Origin: Sinosporangium siamense
GTDB lineage: Bacteria > Actinomycetota > Actinomycetes > Streptosporangiales > Streptosporangiaceae
Reading direction: 5' to 3'
NCBI RefSeq assembly: GCF_016863435.1
Contig: NZ_BOOW01000040.1
Coordinates: 61,226 to 125,225 of the forward strand
DNA length: 64,000 nt
How positions within the stretch are numbered: the stretch's first letter is position 1; the number at the start of each line of letters is the position of its first letter. A program made the position numbers and the translations under genes. Below the pieces are notes generated by a model that saw only the letters and a program-made list of their open reading frames with translations, was not told the origin of the DNA and did no database searches. Below are positions 18,401-30,400 of the stretch, piece after piece.

Positions 18401-21400
18401 ACCGTGCGCTGCTTCTCACGCCCCGACGACGGCCCGGAAAGCCCCTGGTCCGAGCACGCGACGGGCACCCTGATCGCCGGTGACCCGCCCGCCGTCCCCG
18501 AGAAGAGCCCCGAATGGCCGCCGCGCGGAGCCGTGGTGATGGACATCGGAGAGGACGAGACCGCCTTCGACGGCCTGCGGTCGGCGTGGCGGCGCGGTGA
18601 CGAGGTCTTCGTCGAGGCGGCGCTGTCCGGCGAGGCGGCACGTTATGCGGAACACTTCGGACTGCACCCGGCCCTGCTGGGCGCGGTGCTCCAGCCATTG
18701 GGGGTGTACGGCGGAGCGGACGGTTCACCTGACGGCTTGGCACCGGTGTCGTGGGGCGGAGTGACGCTGCACGCGGTCGGCGCGACGGCGGTCCGCGCCC
18801 GCGCCGTCCGGACCGGTGAGAACACCCTGCCGGGGGACACTGTGCCGGGGGACACTGTGTTGCGGGACGCTGCGTCGCTCACCGTGTCGCTATCGGTGTT
18901 CGACTGCGAGGGCGGCCCGGTGCTGTCGGCGGAGTCCGTCGTACTCAGCCCGCGGCGCCCCGCCGATCTCCCCGACTCCCCGCCCCGGCGTGACGGCACA
19001 TTGCTGCGCCTCGAATGGCTGCCCGCCACCGACGCCCCGGCCGCCGAGCCGGTGCGCGGCGTGGCACTGGGATCGGAAGACCTCGGCCTCGGAGCCTGCG
19101 CCGCCTCCCTCGCCGACCTCGGACCGGAGGTCCCACCGCTCGTCGCGGCCCCCGTGTACGGCATCGGCCCGCGAGGCCCCGTCGCCTCGGCTCACGAATT
19201 GTGCGGGCGGACGCTGACCCTCATCCAGGAGTGGCTGGCGGAGGAGAGGTACGCCGGGTCGCGCCTGGTGGTGGTGACCCGCGGTGCGATGTCCACGACA
19301 GCCGGAGAGGACGTGCCGGACCTGGCCGCGGCGGCGGTGTGGGGCCTGGTGGCGTCGGCCCAGTCGGAGAACCCCGGCCGGTTCGTGCTGGTGGACGCCG
19401 AACCCGGGGCGAGGATCCCGTGGGCCGAGGTGCTGACGGCGGGCGAACCCCAGGTGGCCGTGCGGGACGGCAGGGTGCTGGTGGCCAGGCTGGCGGGCTT
19501 GCCAAGCGACTCGGACACAGCCCGGAATGGGGATGGCGCGCGATCAAAGCATGATCGCCCGGCAGTCGAGCAAGGATCTCTGACGGTCGCCGGGGTCGGC
19601 ACGGAGGTGGGGCCCGGGGCGTCCGGGCCGCCGACGGCGAACGACGAAAGGGCAGAGACAGGCGGAGCCGGCACGCTGTCGACGGCGGAGGCGCCGGGAG
19701 TGCTGGCGGCGAAGGGCGAATGTGCGGAGACGGGCGGGGTCGGCACGGTGTCGGCGGCCGGGGCGCCGGGAGTGCTCACACCGAAGGGCGAATGTGCGGA
19801 GACGGGCGGGGTCGGCACGGTGCCGACGGCGGAGGTGCCGGGAGTGCCTACGGCGACTTGGCCCGAGGACGGCACGGTGCTGGTGACCGGCGGCACGGGC
19901 GGGCTGGGGCGCGAGGTGGCCCGGCACCTGGTGGTGCGGCACGGTGTGCGGAGCCTGGTGCTGCTGAGCCGGCGGGGCCTGTCGGCTCCGGGCTCGGCGG
20001 AGGTGGTGGCGGAGTTGTCGGCCGCCGGTGCGCGGGTGGTGGTGGAGGCGTGTGACGCCGCGGACCGGGAGGCCCTGGCGGCGGTCCTGGGCCGGATTCC
20101 GGGTGAGTCTCCGCTGGTGGGTGTGGTGCATGCGGCGGGTGTTCTGGACGACGGGGTGGTGACCTCGTTGTCGGCCGAGCGGGTGTCCGGTGTGTTGCGG
20201 GCCAAGGTGGACGCGGCCTGGAACCTGCATGAACTCACCTCGCATCTGGATTTGTCGGCCTTCGTGCTGTTCTCGTCGGTGGCCGGTGTGATGGGCGGCG
20301 CCGGCCAGGCCGCCTACGCCGCCGGCAACGTCTTCCTCGACGCCCTCGCCCGCCACCGCGCCGCGCACGGCCTGGTGGCCCGGTCGGTAGCGTGGGGTGC
20401 GTGGGTGCCGACGGGCGGCATGACCGCGACGTTGTCCGAGGACGACCTGCGCCGCATCCGCACCTCGGGCATCACCCCGCTCACCGTGGAGCAGGGGCTG
20501 GCCCTGTTCGACGCCGCCCCGGACAGCGGCGAGCCGTTCGTGGTCGCCCTCGGTGCTCTCGACGGCACCGGCGCCCGGCACGAGGTGCCGCCGCTGTTCA
20601 GGAAACTGGTTCGGCCGGGCAGGCGCCGCGCCGCCGCGAGCTCCGGCTCCGCCGCGGCCTCCGCGCTCACCGCCCGGCTCGACGGGCTGCGCGAGTCCGA
20701 ACGCACCCGCCTCCTGCTCGACATGGTCAGGAGCGAGGCCGCCGCCGTACTCGGACACGTGTCCTCGGCGGCGGTGGGGCAGGACCGCGAGTTCCACGAC
20801 CTCGGCTTCGACTCTCTCACCGCGCTCGAACTGCGCAACCGGCTGACCGCCGCCACCGGCCTGCGCCTGCCCGCCACGCTGATCTTCGACCACCCCACGC
20901 CCGCCGTCCTCACCGCGCACCTGCTCGCGGAACTCCTGGGCGGACACAGCGACACCGACACCCCCGCCGCCGTCCCGGCGTCACCGGCCGACGACCCCGT
21001 GGTGATCGTCGGCATGGCCTGCCGTCTGCCAGGCCGGGTGAACTCGCCCGAAGACCTGTGGCGACTGGTCCTCGACGGCGGAGAGGGCATCACCGACTTC
21101 CCCACCGACCGCGGATGGGACCTCGACGCGCTCCTGTCCGGCCCCCGGGGAGCCCGGGGCCGCAGCGCCACCGCGAAAGGCGGCTTCCTTCACGGCGTCG
21201 CCGAGTTCGATGCCGCGTTCTTCGGCATCTCGCCCCGCGAGGCGCTCGCGATGGACCCCCAGCAGCGGCTGCTCCTGGAAACCAGCTGGGAGGCCGTCGA
21301 ACGGGCCGCGATCGATCCGACGTCGCTGCGCGGCAGCCGTACCGGCGTGTTCGTGGGCACCGGCGGTCAGGACTACATCACCCTCGTCATGAACTCCAGC

Positions 21401-24400
21401 GACGACGTCGAGGGCCACGCGAGCACCGGCCTGGCCGCCAGCGTGGTCTCCGGGCGCGTCTCCTACACCCTCGGCCTGACCGGACCGGCCGTCACCATCG
21501 ACACCGCCTGCTCGTCGTCCCTGGTGGCGATGCACCTGGCCGCCCAGTCGCTGCGGGCCGGGGAGTGTTCCCTCGCCTTGGCCGGCGGCGTCACCGTGAT
21601 GTCGTCGTCGCTGGGTTTCCCCGGATTCACCCGCCAGGGCGGCCTGGCTCCCGACGGCAGGTGCAAGTCCTTCGCCGACGCAGCGGACGGCACCGGCTGG
21701 TCGGAGGGGGTGGGCGTGGTCGTGCTCGAACGGCTGTCGGACGCCCGTCGCCACGGCCACACGGTGCTGGCGGTCGTGCGCGGCTCTGCCGTCAACCAGG
21801 ACGGCGCCTCCAACGGCCTCACCGCCCCCAGCGGGCCGGCCCAGCAGCGCGTCATCCGCCAGGCCCTGGCCAACGCCGGCCTGAGCCCGTCCGAGGTCGA
21901 CGCGGTCGAGGCCCACGGCACCGGCACCACCCTCGGCGACCCCATCGAGGCCCAGGCACTCCTCGCGACGTACGGCAGAGGCCGGGCCGGCGGGCGTCCT
22001 CTCCTGCTGGGCTCGCTCAAGTCGAACATCGGTCACACTCAGGCGGCGGCGGGCGTCGCCGGAGTGATCAAGACCGTCATGGCGCTCGGGCACGGCCTGC
22101 TGCCGCGAACCCTGCACGTTGACGAGCCGTCCACCCACGTCGACTGGTCGGCGGGCGCCGTCGAACTCCTCACCGAGGCCACCGCGTGGCCCGAGGCCGA
22201 CCGGCCGCGCCGCGCCGCCGTCTCCTCCTTCGGCATCAGCGGCACCAACGCCCACATGATCATCGAACAGGCTCCGCCGGAGGAGGCCGTGGCGGAGGAG
22301 CCGGTGATCTCTCCGACGGTGGTCCCGTGGGTCGTGTCGGGCAAATCGGAGGCCGCCCTGCGCGACCAGATGACGCGGCTCCGCACCCTGACGGCCCTGG
22401 GCGATCAGGTGGCCCAGGGCCGCATGCTGGCCGGTGACACCCCTTCGGAGGGCGGTGTGGTGTCGGTCCCGGGCTCCGACGGGTCGGCGGAGGTGGCTCC
22501 GGGCGGTGAGCGGGACTGCGGCATGGCCTGGGACACCCGCTCGGATGCCGGGGACCACCCCGAGGCGGAGCCGGGTGCTCGGGACGGAGTGGTTAAGCGG
22601 TCGGCGATGCGTGGCAGAGAGGGGAGGATCGGGGCCTCGCCGTTGGACGTGGGACGGTCGCTGGCGGGGCGGTCGGTGTTCGCGCATCGGGTGGTGTTGC
22701 TGGCCGGGGCGGATGGCGCCGTGGAGGTGGCCAGGGGCGAGGCGGGCGAGCGGTCGGTCGCGCTGCTGTTCTCCGGGCAGGGCGGGCAGCGGCTCGGGAT
22801 GGGGCGGGAGCTGCACGCGCGCTTCCCGGTGTTCGCCGCCGCCTTCGACGCCACCTGCGAACGGCTCGACCGCCACCTCGCCCCGCCCCTCCGCAGCGTG
22901 ATGTGGGGAGACGACGAGCAGGCTCTCCACGAGATGGACTACTCGTGCGTGGCGCTGTTCGCGTTGCAGGTGGCGCTGTATCGGCTCGTGGAGTCGTGGG
23001 GCGTGCGGCCCGATGTCGTGGCCGGGCATTCGGCGGGCGAGGTGGCGGCGGCGCATGTGGCGGGGGTGTTCTCCCTGGATGACGCCTGCACGCTGGCCGC
23101 CGCCAGAGGCCGCCTGATGACGGCTCTGCCCGACACCGGGACCATGCTGGCGGTCCAGGCCACCGAAGCCGAGATGCGCGCCCACCTCGACCACGTCGAC
23201 CCGGATGGCGTCGCGGTGGCGATCGGGGTCGTCAACGGGCCGTCGTCGCTCGTGGTGTCGGGCGAGGCGGAGGCCGTGGAGAGGGTCGGTGCCCACTTCT
23301 CGGCGCAGGGCCGCAAGACGACGCGGCTGCGCCCGACCCGCGCCTCCCACTCGCCGCTGATGGACCCGATGCTTGACGAGCTCCGCGAGATCGCCGCCGG
23401 TCTGTCGTACGGCGAACCCACCCTCACCCTGGTCTCCAATGTGACGGGGGAGGTGGCTCCGGCCGACCTCGTGTGCACGCCCGACTATTGGGCGAAGCAT
23501 GTGCGGGCCACCGTACGCTTCGCCGACGGTCTGCGGGCGGCGAGCGAGGCGGGGGCGAACGCGTTCCTGGAGCTCGGCCCCGACGGGGTGCTCGCGGCGC
23601 TCGCCCAGCACGCGCTGGGGGAGGGACACGTCGCGGCGTCCGTGCTGCGCAGGGACCGCTCCGAGGAGACGTCCCTGCTCACCGGGCTCGCGCAGGTGCA
23701 TGTGGCGGGAGTGCCGGTCGACTGGGAGAAGGTGTTCGACGGCACCGGTGCCGGGCGGATCGACCTGCCGACCTATCCTTTCCAGCGCGAACGCTACTGG
23801 CCGCAGCCCGGCACTTCCGCGGCCGGTCCGCCGGACGCGACCGACAGCCGCTTCTGGGCCGCCGTCGAGGAGGGCGACCTCGGATTCCTCGCCCGGGATC
23901 TGCGGGTGGACGCCGAAGCCCTCGGCGCGGTGCTGCCCGCCCTGTCGTCGTGGCGGCGGCAGCTCGCCGACCAGTCGATGCTCGACGCTCTGCGGTACCA
24001 CGAGTCGTGGAAACCGCTGTCGTCCGTCACTCCCGCTAGGCCGGACGGACCCTGGCTGGTGGTGCTTCCCGAGCGCGGCGCCGACGAGGAGTGGACGGCG
24101 GCGGTCCTGCGGGCCCTCCGCCCCGGCGCCGTGTGTGTGAACGTCACCTCTATCGAGCGCGGCCACCTGGCCGAGGCGCTGCGCGAGCCCGCTGCGGCCG
24201 GGGTGAGGTTCGCAGGTGTGTTGTCCCTTCTGGCGCTGAGCGAGAGCGCCCACCCCGGCTCCACCCGCGACGCCGGTCGTGAGGTGGCCGTAGACGCCGC
24301 TGAGGCCGACGCGAGGCGTGCCGCTGACACACCCGGCATGCCCCACGCCCCCTCACCCGGCACCCCCGATCCGGCGGGTGTCCAGGTGGCCGCGGCCACT

Positions 24401-27400
24401 GCCGTACTGCTCCAAGCCCTGCGTGACGCGAGGATCGGGGCGCCGGTGTGGTGCGTGACGCGGGAGGCCGTGGCCGTCGCCCCGACCGAGCCGGGGCCGG
24501 AGCCGTCGCAGGCCGGGGTGTGGGGGGTCGGCCGGGTGGCCGCGCTGGAGCGTCCCGAGCAGTGGGGCGGGCTCGTCGACCTGCCGGCGGAACTGGACGA
24601 GGAGGTGCTGCGGCGCTTCGCCGGAGCGCTGGGGACCCCCTCCGGGGAGGACCAGCTCGCGGTGCGCTCCTCGGCGGTCTACGGGCGACGGCTCGTGCAG
24701 GCCCCCGCGGGCGCGACCGACGCCGGGTGGCGGCCCCGGGGCACCGTACTGATCACGGGCGGCACCGGCGGCCGGGCCGCTCACCTGGCCCGCTGGCTGG
24801 CCGGAGCGGGGGCCGAGCACCTGCTGCTGGTGAGCCGCCGCGGCCCGCGGGCTCCCGGGGCGGACGAGCTCGCTGCCGAGCTGCGCCGCATGGGGGCGCG
24901 GGTCAGCGTCGTGGCCTGCGACGCCGCCGATCGTGAGGGGCTCGCCGCCGTGCTGGCCGGGGTGCCCGAGCACCTGCCGCTGACCGCTGTCGTGCACGCC
25001 GCCGACCAGGTCGACGACGGCTTGCTGGACGACCTCAACCCAGGCCGCTTCGCCGCCGTCTACCGTGCGAAGGTCCTGCCCGCGCTGCACCTCGACGATC
25101 TCACCCGCGGCCTCGACCTGTCGGCCTTCGTGCTCTTCTCGTCGGTGGCGGGTGCCGTGGGCGGCGCCGGCCGGGCCAACACCGGCGCGGCCTGCGCCGT
25201 ACTCGACGCGCTGGCCCGCCGCCGCCGCGCCCGCGGCGAGGTGGCGACCTCCGTGGCGTGGGGCCTGTGGGTGGGTGACGAGGGGCTTCCCGACCAGCCG
25301 GGCTTCGACCTGCCGCGCCGCATCGTGATGCCCGCGATCCATCCCGATCTCGCGGTGGCGGCGGTACGGCAGGCCGTGACGGCCCCGGCCGGCACCCTTG
25401 TGCTGCTCGACGTGGCGCAGCCGCAGCTCCTCGACACCCTGGTCGGCCTGCGCGGCAACCCGCTGCTGAAGGAGATCCCCGCCGCCCGGCAGGTGATCGC
25501 GCAGGCGGAGGCGGCGCGCGAGGAGTTCGTGTCGGCGGCGTCGGGCCTCGGCGGCCACCTGCGGGCGCTGCCGGAGGCGGAACGCCTCGCATATGTGTGC
25601 GAGCTGGTGTGCACCCACGTGGCCGCCGTGCTGGGCTACGCGGACAGGGCGGCGATCCCGCCGGAGAAGAAGTTCCGCGACCTCGGCTTCGACTCCCTCA
25701 CCGCCATCGAGCTGCCCAACCGGCTGAACCTCGCGACCGGCCTGCGGCTCTCCGCCACCACCGTCTTCGACTATCCGACCGCGGCCGTCCTCGCCGAGCA
25801 CATCGTCGCCCAGCTCCTGGACGACCTGCCTCGCGGTGAAGTTCCAGCCCCCGGGAACGGCGCCGCCGACGACCCGATCGTCATCGTCGGCATGGCCTGC
25901 CGCCTCCCCGGTGGCGTACGGTCGCCCGAGGATCTGTGGCGGCTCGTGGCGAACGGCGGCGACGGCATCTCGCCGTTCCCCGCCGACCGTGGGTGGGACA
26001 TGAAGACCCTCCTCACCGGCGACCGCTACGGGCGCGGCAGGAGCGCCACCTTCGAAGGCGGTTTCATCTCCGACATCGCCGGTTTCGACGCGGGCTTCTT
26101 CGGCATCTCGCCGCGTGAGGCGCTCGCGATGGACCCGCAGCAGCGGCTCCTGCTGGAGACCTCGTGGGAGGCGTTCGAACGCGTCGGCATCGACCCCGAG
26201 GCGCTTCACGGCACGCGGACCGGTGTCTTCGTCGGCACGAGCGCCCTCGACTACTCCTCCGTCGTGGCCGAGTCGCGCGAGGACGTCGGCGGCCACGTGG
26301 GCACGGGCCTCGCCACCAGCGTGATTTCCGGCCGCATCTCCTACACCTTCGGCCTCACCGGCCCCGCCGTCACGCTCGACACCGCCTGCTCGTCGTCCCT
26401 GGTCGCCCTGCACCTGGCCGTGCAGGCCCTGCGCAACGGCGAATGCTCCCTGGCCCTCGCCGGCGGCGTGACCCTGATGGCGACCCCGGCGGGCTTCGCC
26501 GACTTCACCGTCCAGGGCGGGCTCGCCCCGGACGGCCGCTGCAAGGCCTATTCCGACGCCGCCGACGGCACAAGCTGGTCCGAAGGCGTCGTCGCCCTCG
26601 TGCTGTCGCGTTTGTCGGACGCCCGCCGCGACGGTCACCCGGTGCTGGCGGTGGTGCGGGGCTCGGCGGTGAACCAGGACGGCGCCTCCAACGGCATCAC
26701 GGCCCCCAACGGGCCCTCCCAGCAGCGCGTGATCACGCAGGCGCTCGCCTCGGCGGGGTTGTCGCCCGCCGACGTGGACGTGGTCGAGGGGCACGGCACG
26801 GGCACGCCGCTCGGCGACCCGATCGAGGCCCAGGCCCTCCTCGCGACGTACGGCAGAGGCCGGGTGGACGGACATCCTCTCCTGCTGGGCTCGCTCAAGT
26901 CGAACATCGGCCACACCCAGGCGGCGGCCGGCATCGCGGGCGTCATGAAGATGGTTCTCGCCATGCGGCACGGCCTGCTGCCGAAGACGCTGCATCTCGA
27001 CGAGCCCTCCTCCCACGTCGACTGGTCGGCGGGGGAGGTGGACCTTCTCACCGAGGCCCGCCCGTGGCCGGAGGTGGACCGGCCGTGGCGGGCCGGGGTG
27101 TCGTCGTTCGGCATCAGCGGCACCAACGCCCACGTGATCATCGAAGCGGCCGGCCAGGAGGTGGAGGAGGGCACCGCGGAGGTGCCCGGCGTCGTGCCCT
27201 GGGTGGTGTCGGCCAAGTCCGACGCGGCACTGCGCTCACAGGTCGAACGGCTCAGCCTCCTCAACGGGGCACCCGCGCACGACGTGGGCCTGGCTTTGAC
27301 GGGCAGGTCGGCGTTCGAGCATCGGGCCTTGCTGCTGGCCGGACCGGACGGGATCGCCGAGGTCGCCCGGGGGGAGGCGGGTGAGCGATCGCTCGCGGTG

Positions 27401-30400
27401 CTGTTTTCGGGTCAGGGGTCGCAGCGGCTCGGGATGGGGCGGGAGCTGCATGCCCGGTTCCCGGTTTTCGCGGATGCCTTCGACGCGGTGTGCGGGGAGC
27501 TGGACCTGCCCTTGCACGAGGTCGTGTGGGGTGAGGACGCCGATCTGCTCGATCAGACCGTTTATGCGCAGGCCGGGCTCTTCGCCGTCGAGGTGGCGCT
27601 GTTCCGCCTGATCGAGTCGTGGGGCGTGCGGCCGGACTTCGTGGCAGGCCACTCGATCGGCGAGGTGGCCGCCGCCCATGTGGCCGGGGTGTTCACCCTC
27701 GCGGACGCCTGTGCGCTGGTGGCGGCGCGCGGGCGGCTGATGCAGGCGCTTCCGGCGGGCGGGGCGATGGTCGCGGTGCAGGCCAGCGAGGCCGAGGTGC
27801 TGCCCCATTTGAGCGGGGAGGTCTCGATCGCCGCGGTCAACGGGCCGTCGTCGACGGTTGTCTCCGGCGACGAGCACGCCGTCGAGCGGGTGCGGGCGCA
27901 CTTCGAGGAGCGTGGCGTGAAGACCACCCGGCTGCGGGTGTCTCACGCCTTCCACTCGCCACTGATGGAGCCGATGCTGGAAAAGTTCCGCCGGGTCGTC
28001 GCCGGCCTGACCTTCTCCGCCCCCGCCCTTCCCCTCGTGTCGAACGTGACCGGCGCGGTCGCCGAGCCCGGCCTCGTCCGCACCCCCGGCTACTGGGTGC
28101 GCCACGTCCGGGACACCGTACGCTTCGCCGACGGCCTGCGCGCCCTGAGCGACGCCGGGGCGAACGCCTACCTGGAGGTGGGCCCCGACGGTGTGCTGGC
28201 CGCGCTCGCCCAGCACAACCTGGAGGGCGGCGACCACGTGGCCGCGCCGCTGCTGCGCAAGGCCCGGCCCGAGGAGGCCGCTCTGCTCACCGGCCTCGCG
28301 CACATGCACGTCGCCGGGGTGCCGGTCGACTGGGCGAAGGTCTTCGACGGCACCGGAGCCCGCCGCGCCGACGTCCCCACCTACCCTTTCCAGCACGAAC
28401 GCTACTGGCCCCGCCCGGCCGCCCTGACCGGCGACGTGAGCTCCGCCGGGCTCGTCTCCGCCGACCATCCGCTGCTCGGCGCGGCGGTGCCGCTCGCCGG
28501 GTCGGACGCCGTGCTTTTCACCAGCTGCGTCTCGCTGCGGGTGCACTCGTGGCTGCTCGACCACCGCGTGGACGGGCAGGTCTCACTCCCACCCGCCGGG
28601 CTGCTCGAACTCGCCGTCCGAGCCGGTGACCAGGTCGGATGCGGCAGGGTCGCGGAGCTGACGCAGGAAGGCGCGCTCGTGTTCGGCGAGGACGACGACC
28701 CCGTCGTCCAGGTCTGGGTCGGTCCTGGCGACGAGGCGGGGCACCGTACGGTGCGGTGTTACGCGCGGCCCGCCGGCTCCGCGCCCGACGACCCGTGGAC
28801 GTGCCTGGCGACGGGCACCCTCGCCCCCCAGGACGGCGAGGCGGGCGCACCGCAATGGGAGAGCCCCACCTGGCCGCCGCCCGGCGGGCTTGACGTCGAT
28901 CTCACGGGCTTCCACGAGGCGATCGGCCACGGGCCCGCCTTCCACGGGCTGCGGTCGGCCTGGAGTCGACGTGACGAGCTCTTCGCCGAAGTGGAGCTGC
29001 TCGCCGGGGTCGCCGAGGACGCGAGATACTTCGGCCTGCACCCCGCCCTGCTGGAGGCCGCGCTGCACGCGAGCGCCCTCGCCGGGATCGGAGACGAGGA
29101 CACGATGGCTGTGCCGTACTCGTGGCGCGGAGTGACGCTCCACGCGGGTGGAGCAGCGGCGTTGCGCGTGCGGATCACGCGCACCGGCGACGACACGGTG
29201 GCCCTGTCGGCCGTCGACGTCGAGGGTGCGCCCGTACTGACGGCCGACGAGGTCACGCTGCGTGTCCCCGACCGCGAGGCGGTGAGGGAGACCCGGCGTG
29301 ACCCGCTGTTCCACGTGGAGTGGACGGCGCCGCCGGAGACTCGTGCCGACCGGCCGCTCACGGCGGTCGCGCTCGGCGCGGACGAGTTCGGCCTGGGCGG
29401 GTCCGTCTGGTCGCTCGCCGAGCTGGCGGCAGGGCCGGGCGACGTGCCCGACCTGGTGGTGCTCAGTCTGTTCCCGGCGGACGGGCCGGAGGAGGGCGCG
29501 GATGTGCCGAGGGCGGTGCACGAGACGGCGGCCAGGGTGCTCGACCTCGTGCAGGAGTGGCTCGCGGGCGATCGTTTCGCGGCCTCCCGCCTGGTGCTCG
29601 TGACCAGGGGCGCCGTCCGGGCCGAGGACGGCGACGCCGTCCACGACCTCGCCGGGGGCGCGGCCTGGGGGCTTTTGCGGTCTGCGCATTCGGAGCACCC
29701 CGACCGGTTCGCCCTGCTGGACGTGCGGGGCAAGGAGGACGTCGCGGCGGTGCTGCCGGAGCTTCCCGGTCTGCTGGCGACCGGGGAGGCCCAGTTCGTC
29801 GTACGGCACGGCACGCCGAGAGTCGGCCGCCTGGCCGTGCTGCCGCAGCTCCCCGAGGACGCCGTCGACGGCTCCCGCGAGTGGGACCCAGAGGGGACGG
29901 TGCTCATCACCGGTGGCACGGGGGCGCTGGGACGGCACCTGGCGCGGCGGCTCGCCGTACGGGGCTTCCGGCACCTGCTGCTCACCAGCCGCCGGGGACC
30001 GGACGCGCCGGGCGCCGCCGAACTGGTCGCCGAGCTGGGCGGCCTCGGTGCACGTGCCACTGTCGCGGCCTGCGACGTCGCCGACCGCGACGCCCTCTCC
30101 GCCCTGCTGGCGGCGGTCCCCGCCGGGCACCCGCTGACCGCCGTGGTGCACACCGCCGGTGTGCTCGACGACGGCGTCGTGACCGCCCTCACCCCGGAGC
30201 GGCTGTCGGCGGTGTTCCGGCCGAAGGTCGACGCGGCCTGGCACCTGCACGACCTCACCCGCGATCAAAATCTGGCGGCCTTCATCACCTATTCGTCCGT
30301 CGCCGGTGTGATGGGCAGCCCGGGTCAGGGCAACTACGCCGCCGCCAACTCCTTCCTGGACGCGGTGATCGAGCACCGCCGCGCGCTGGGACTGGCCGGC

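Larger units (their letters stand above)
15551..20943 (+). other. PKS-C module 1: KS-AT(malonyl)-DH(degenerate)-KR-ACP
   Basis: KS Cys is at 16040. The AT is malonyl type (Ser 17306, HAFHS from 17597). The DH region keeps a His motif ([10 protein letters not shown], His 18215), but the catalytic Asp position reads Gly (HPALLGA, codon 18680-18682). The usual YGPxF motif is also missing, and a small repeat sits inside the domain. The DH is therefore probably inactive. The KR is intact B-type (LDD 20144, Tyr 20315). ACP Ser is at 20813. Predicted outcome is a beta-hydroxyl. Confidence 0.9.
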
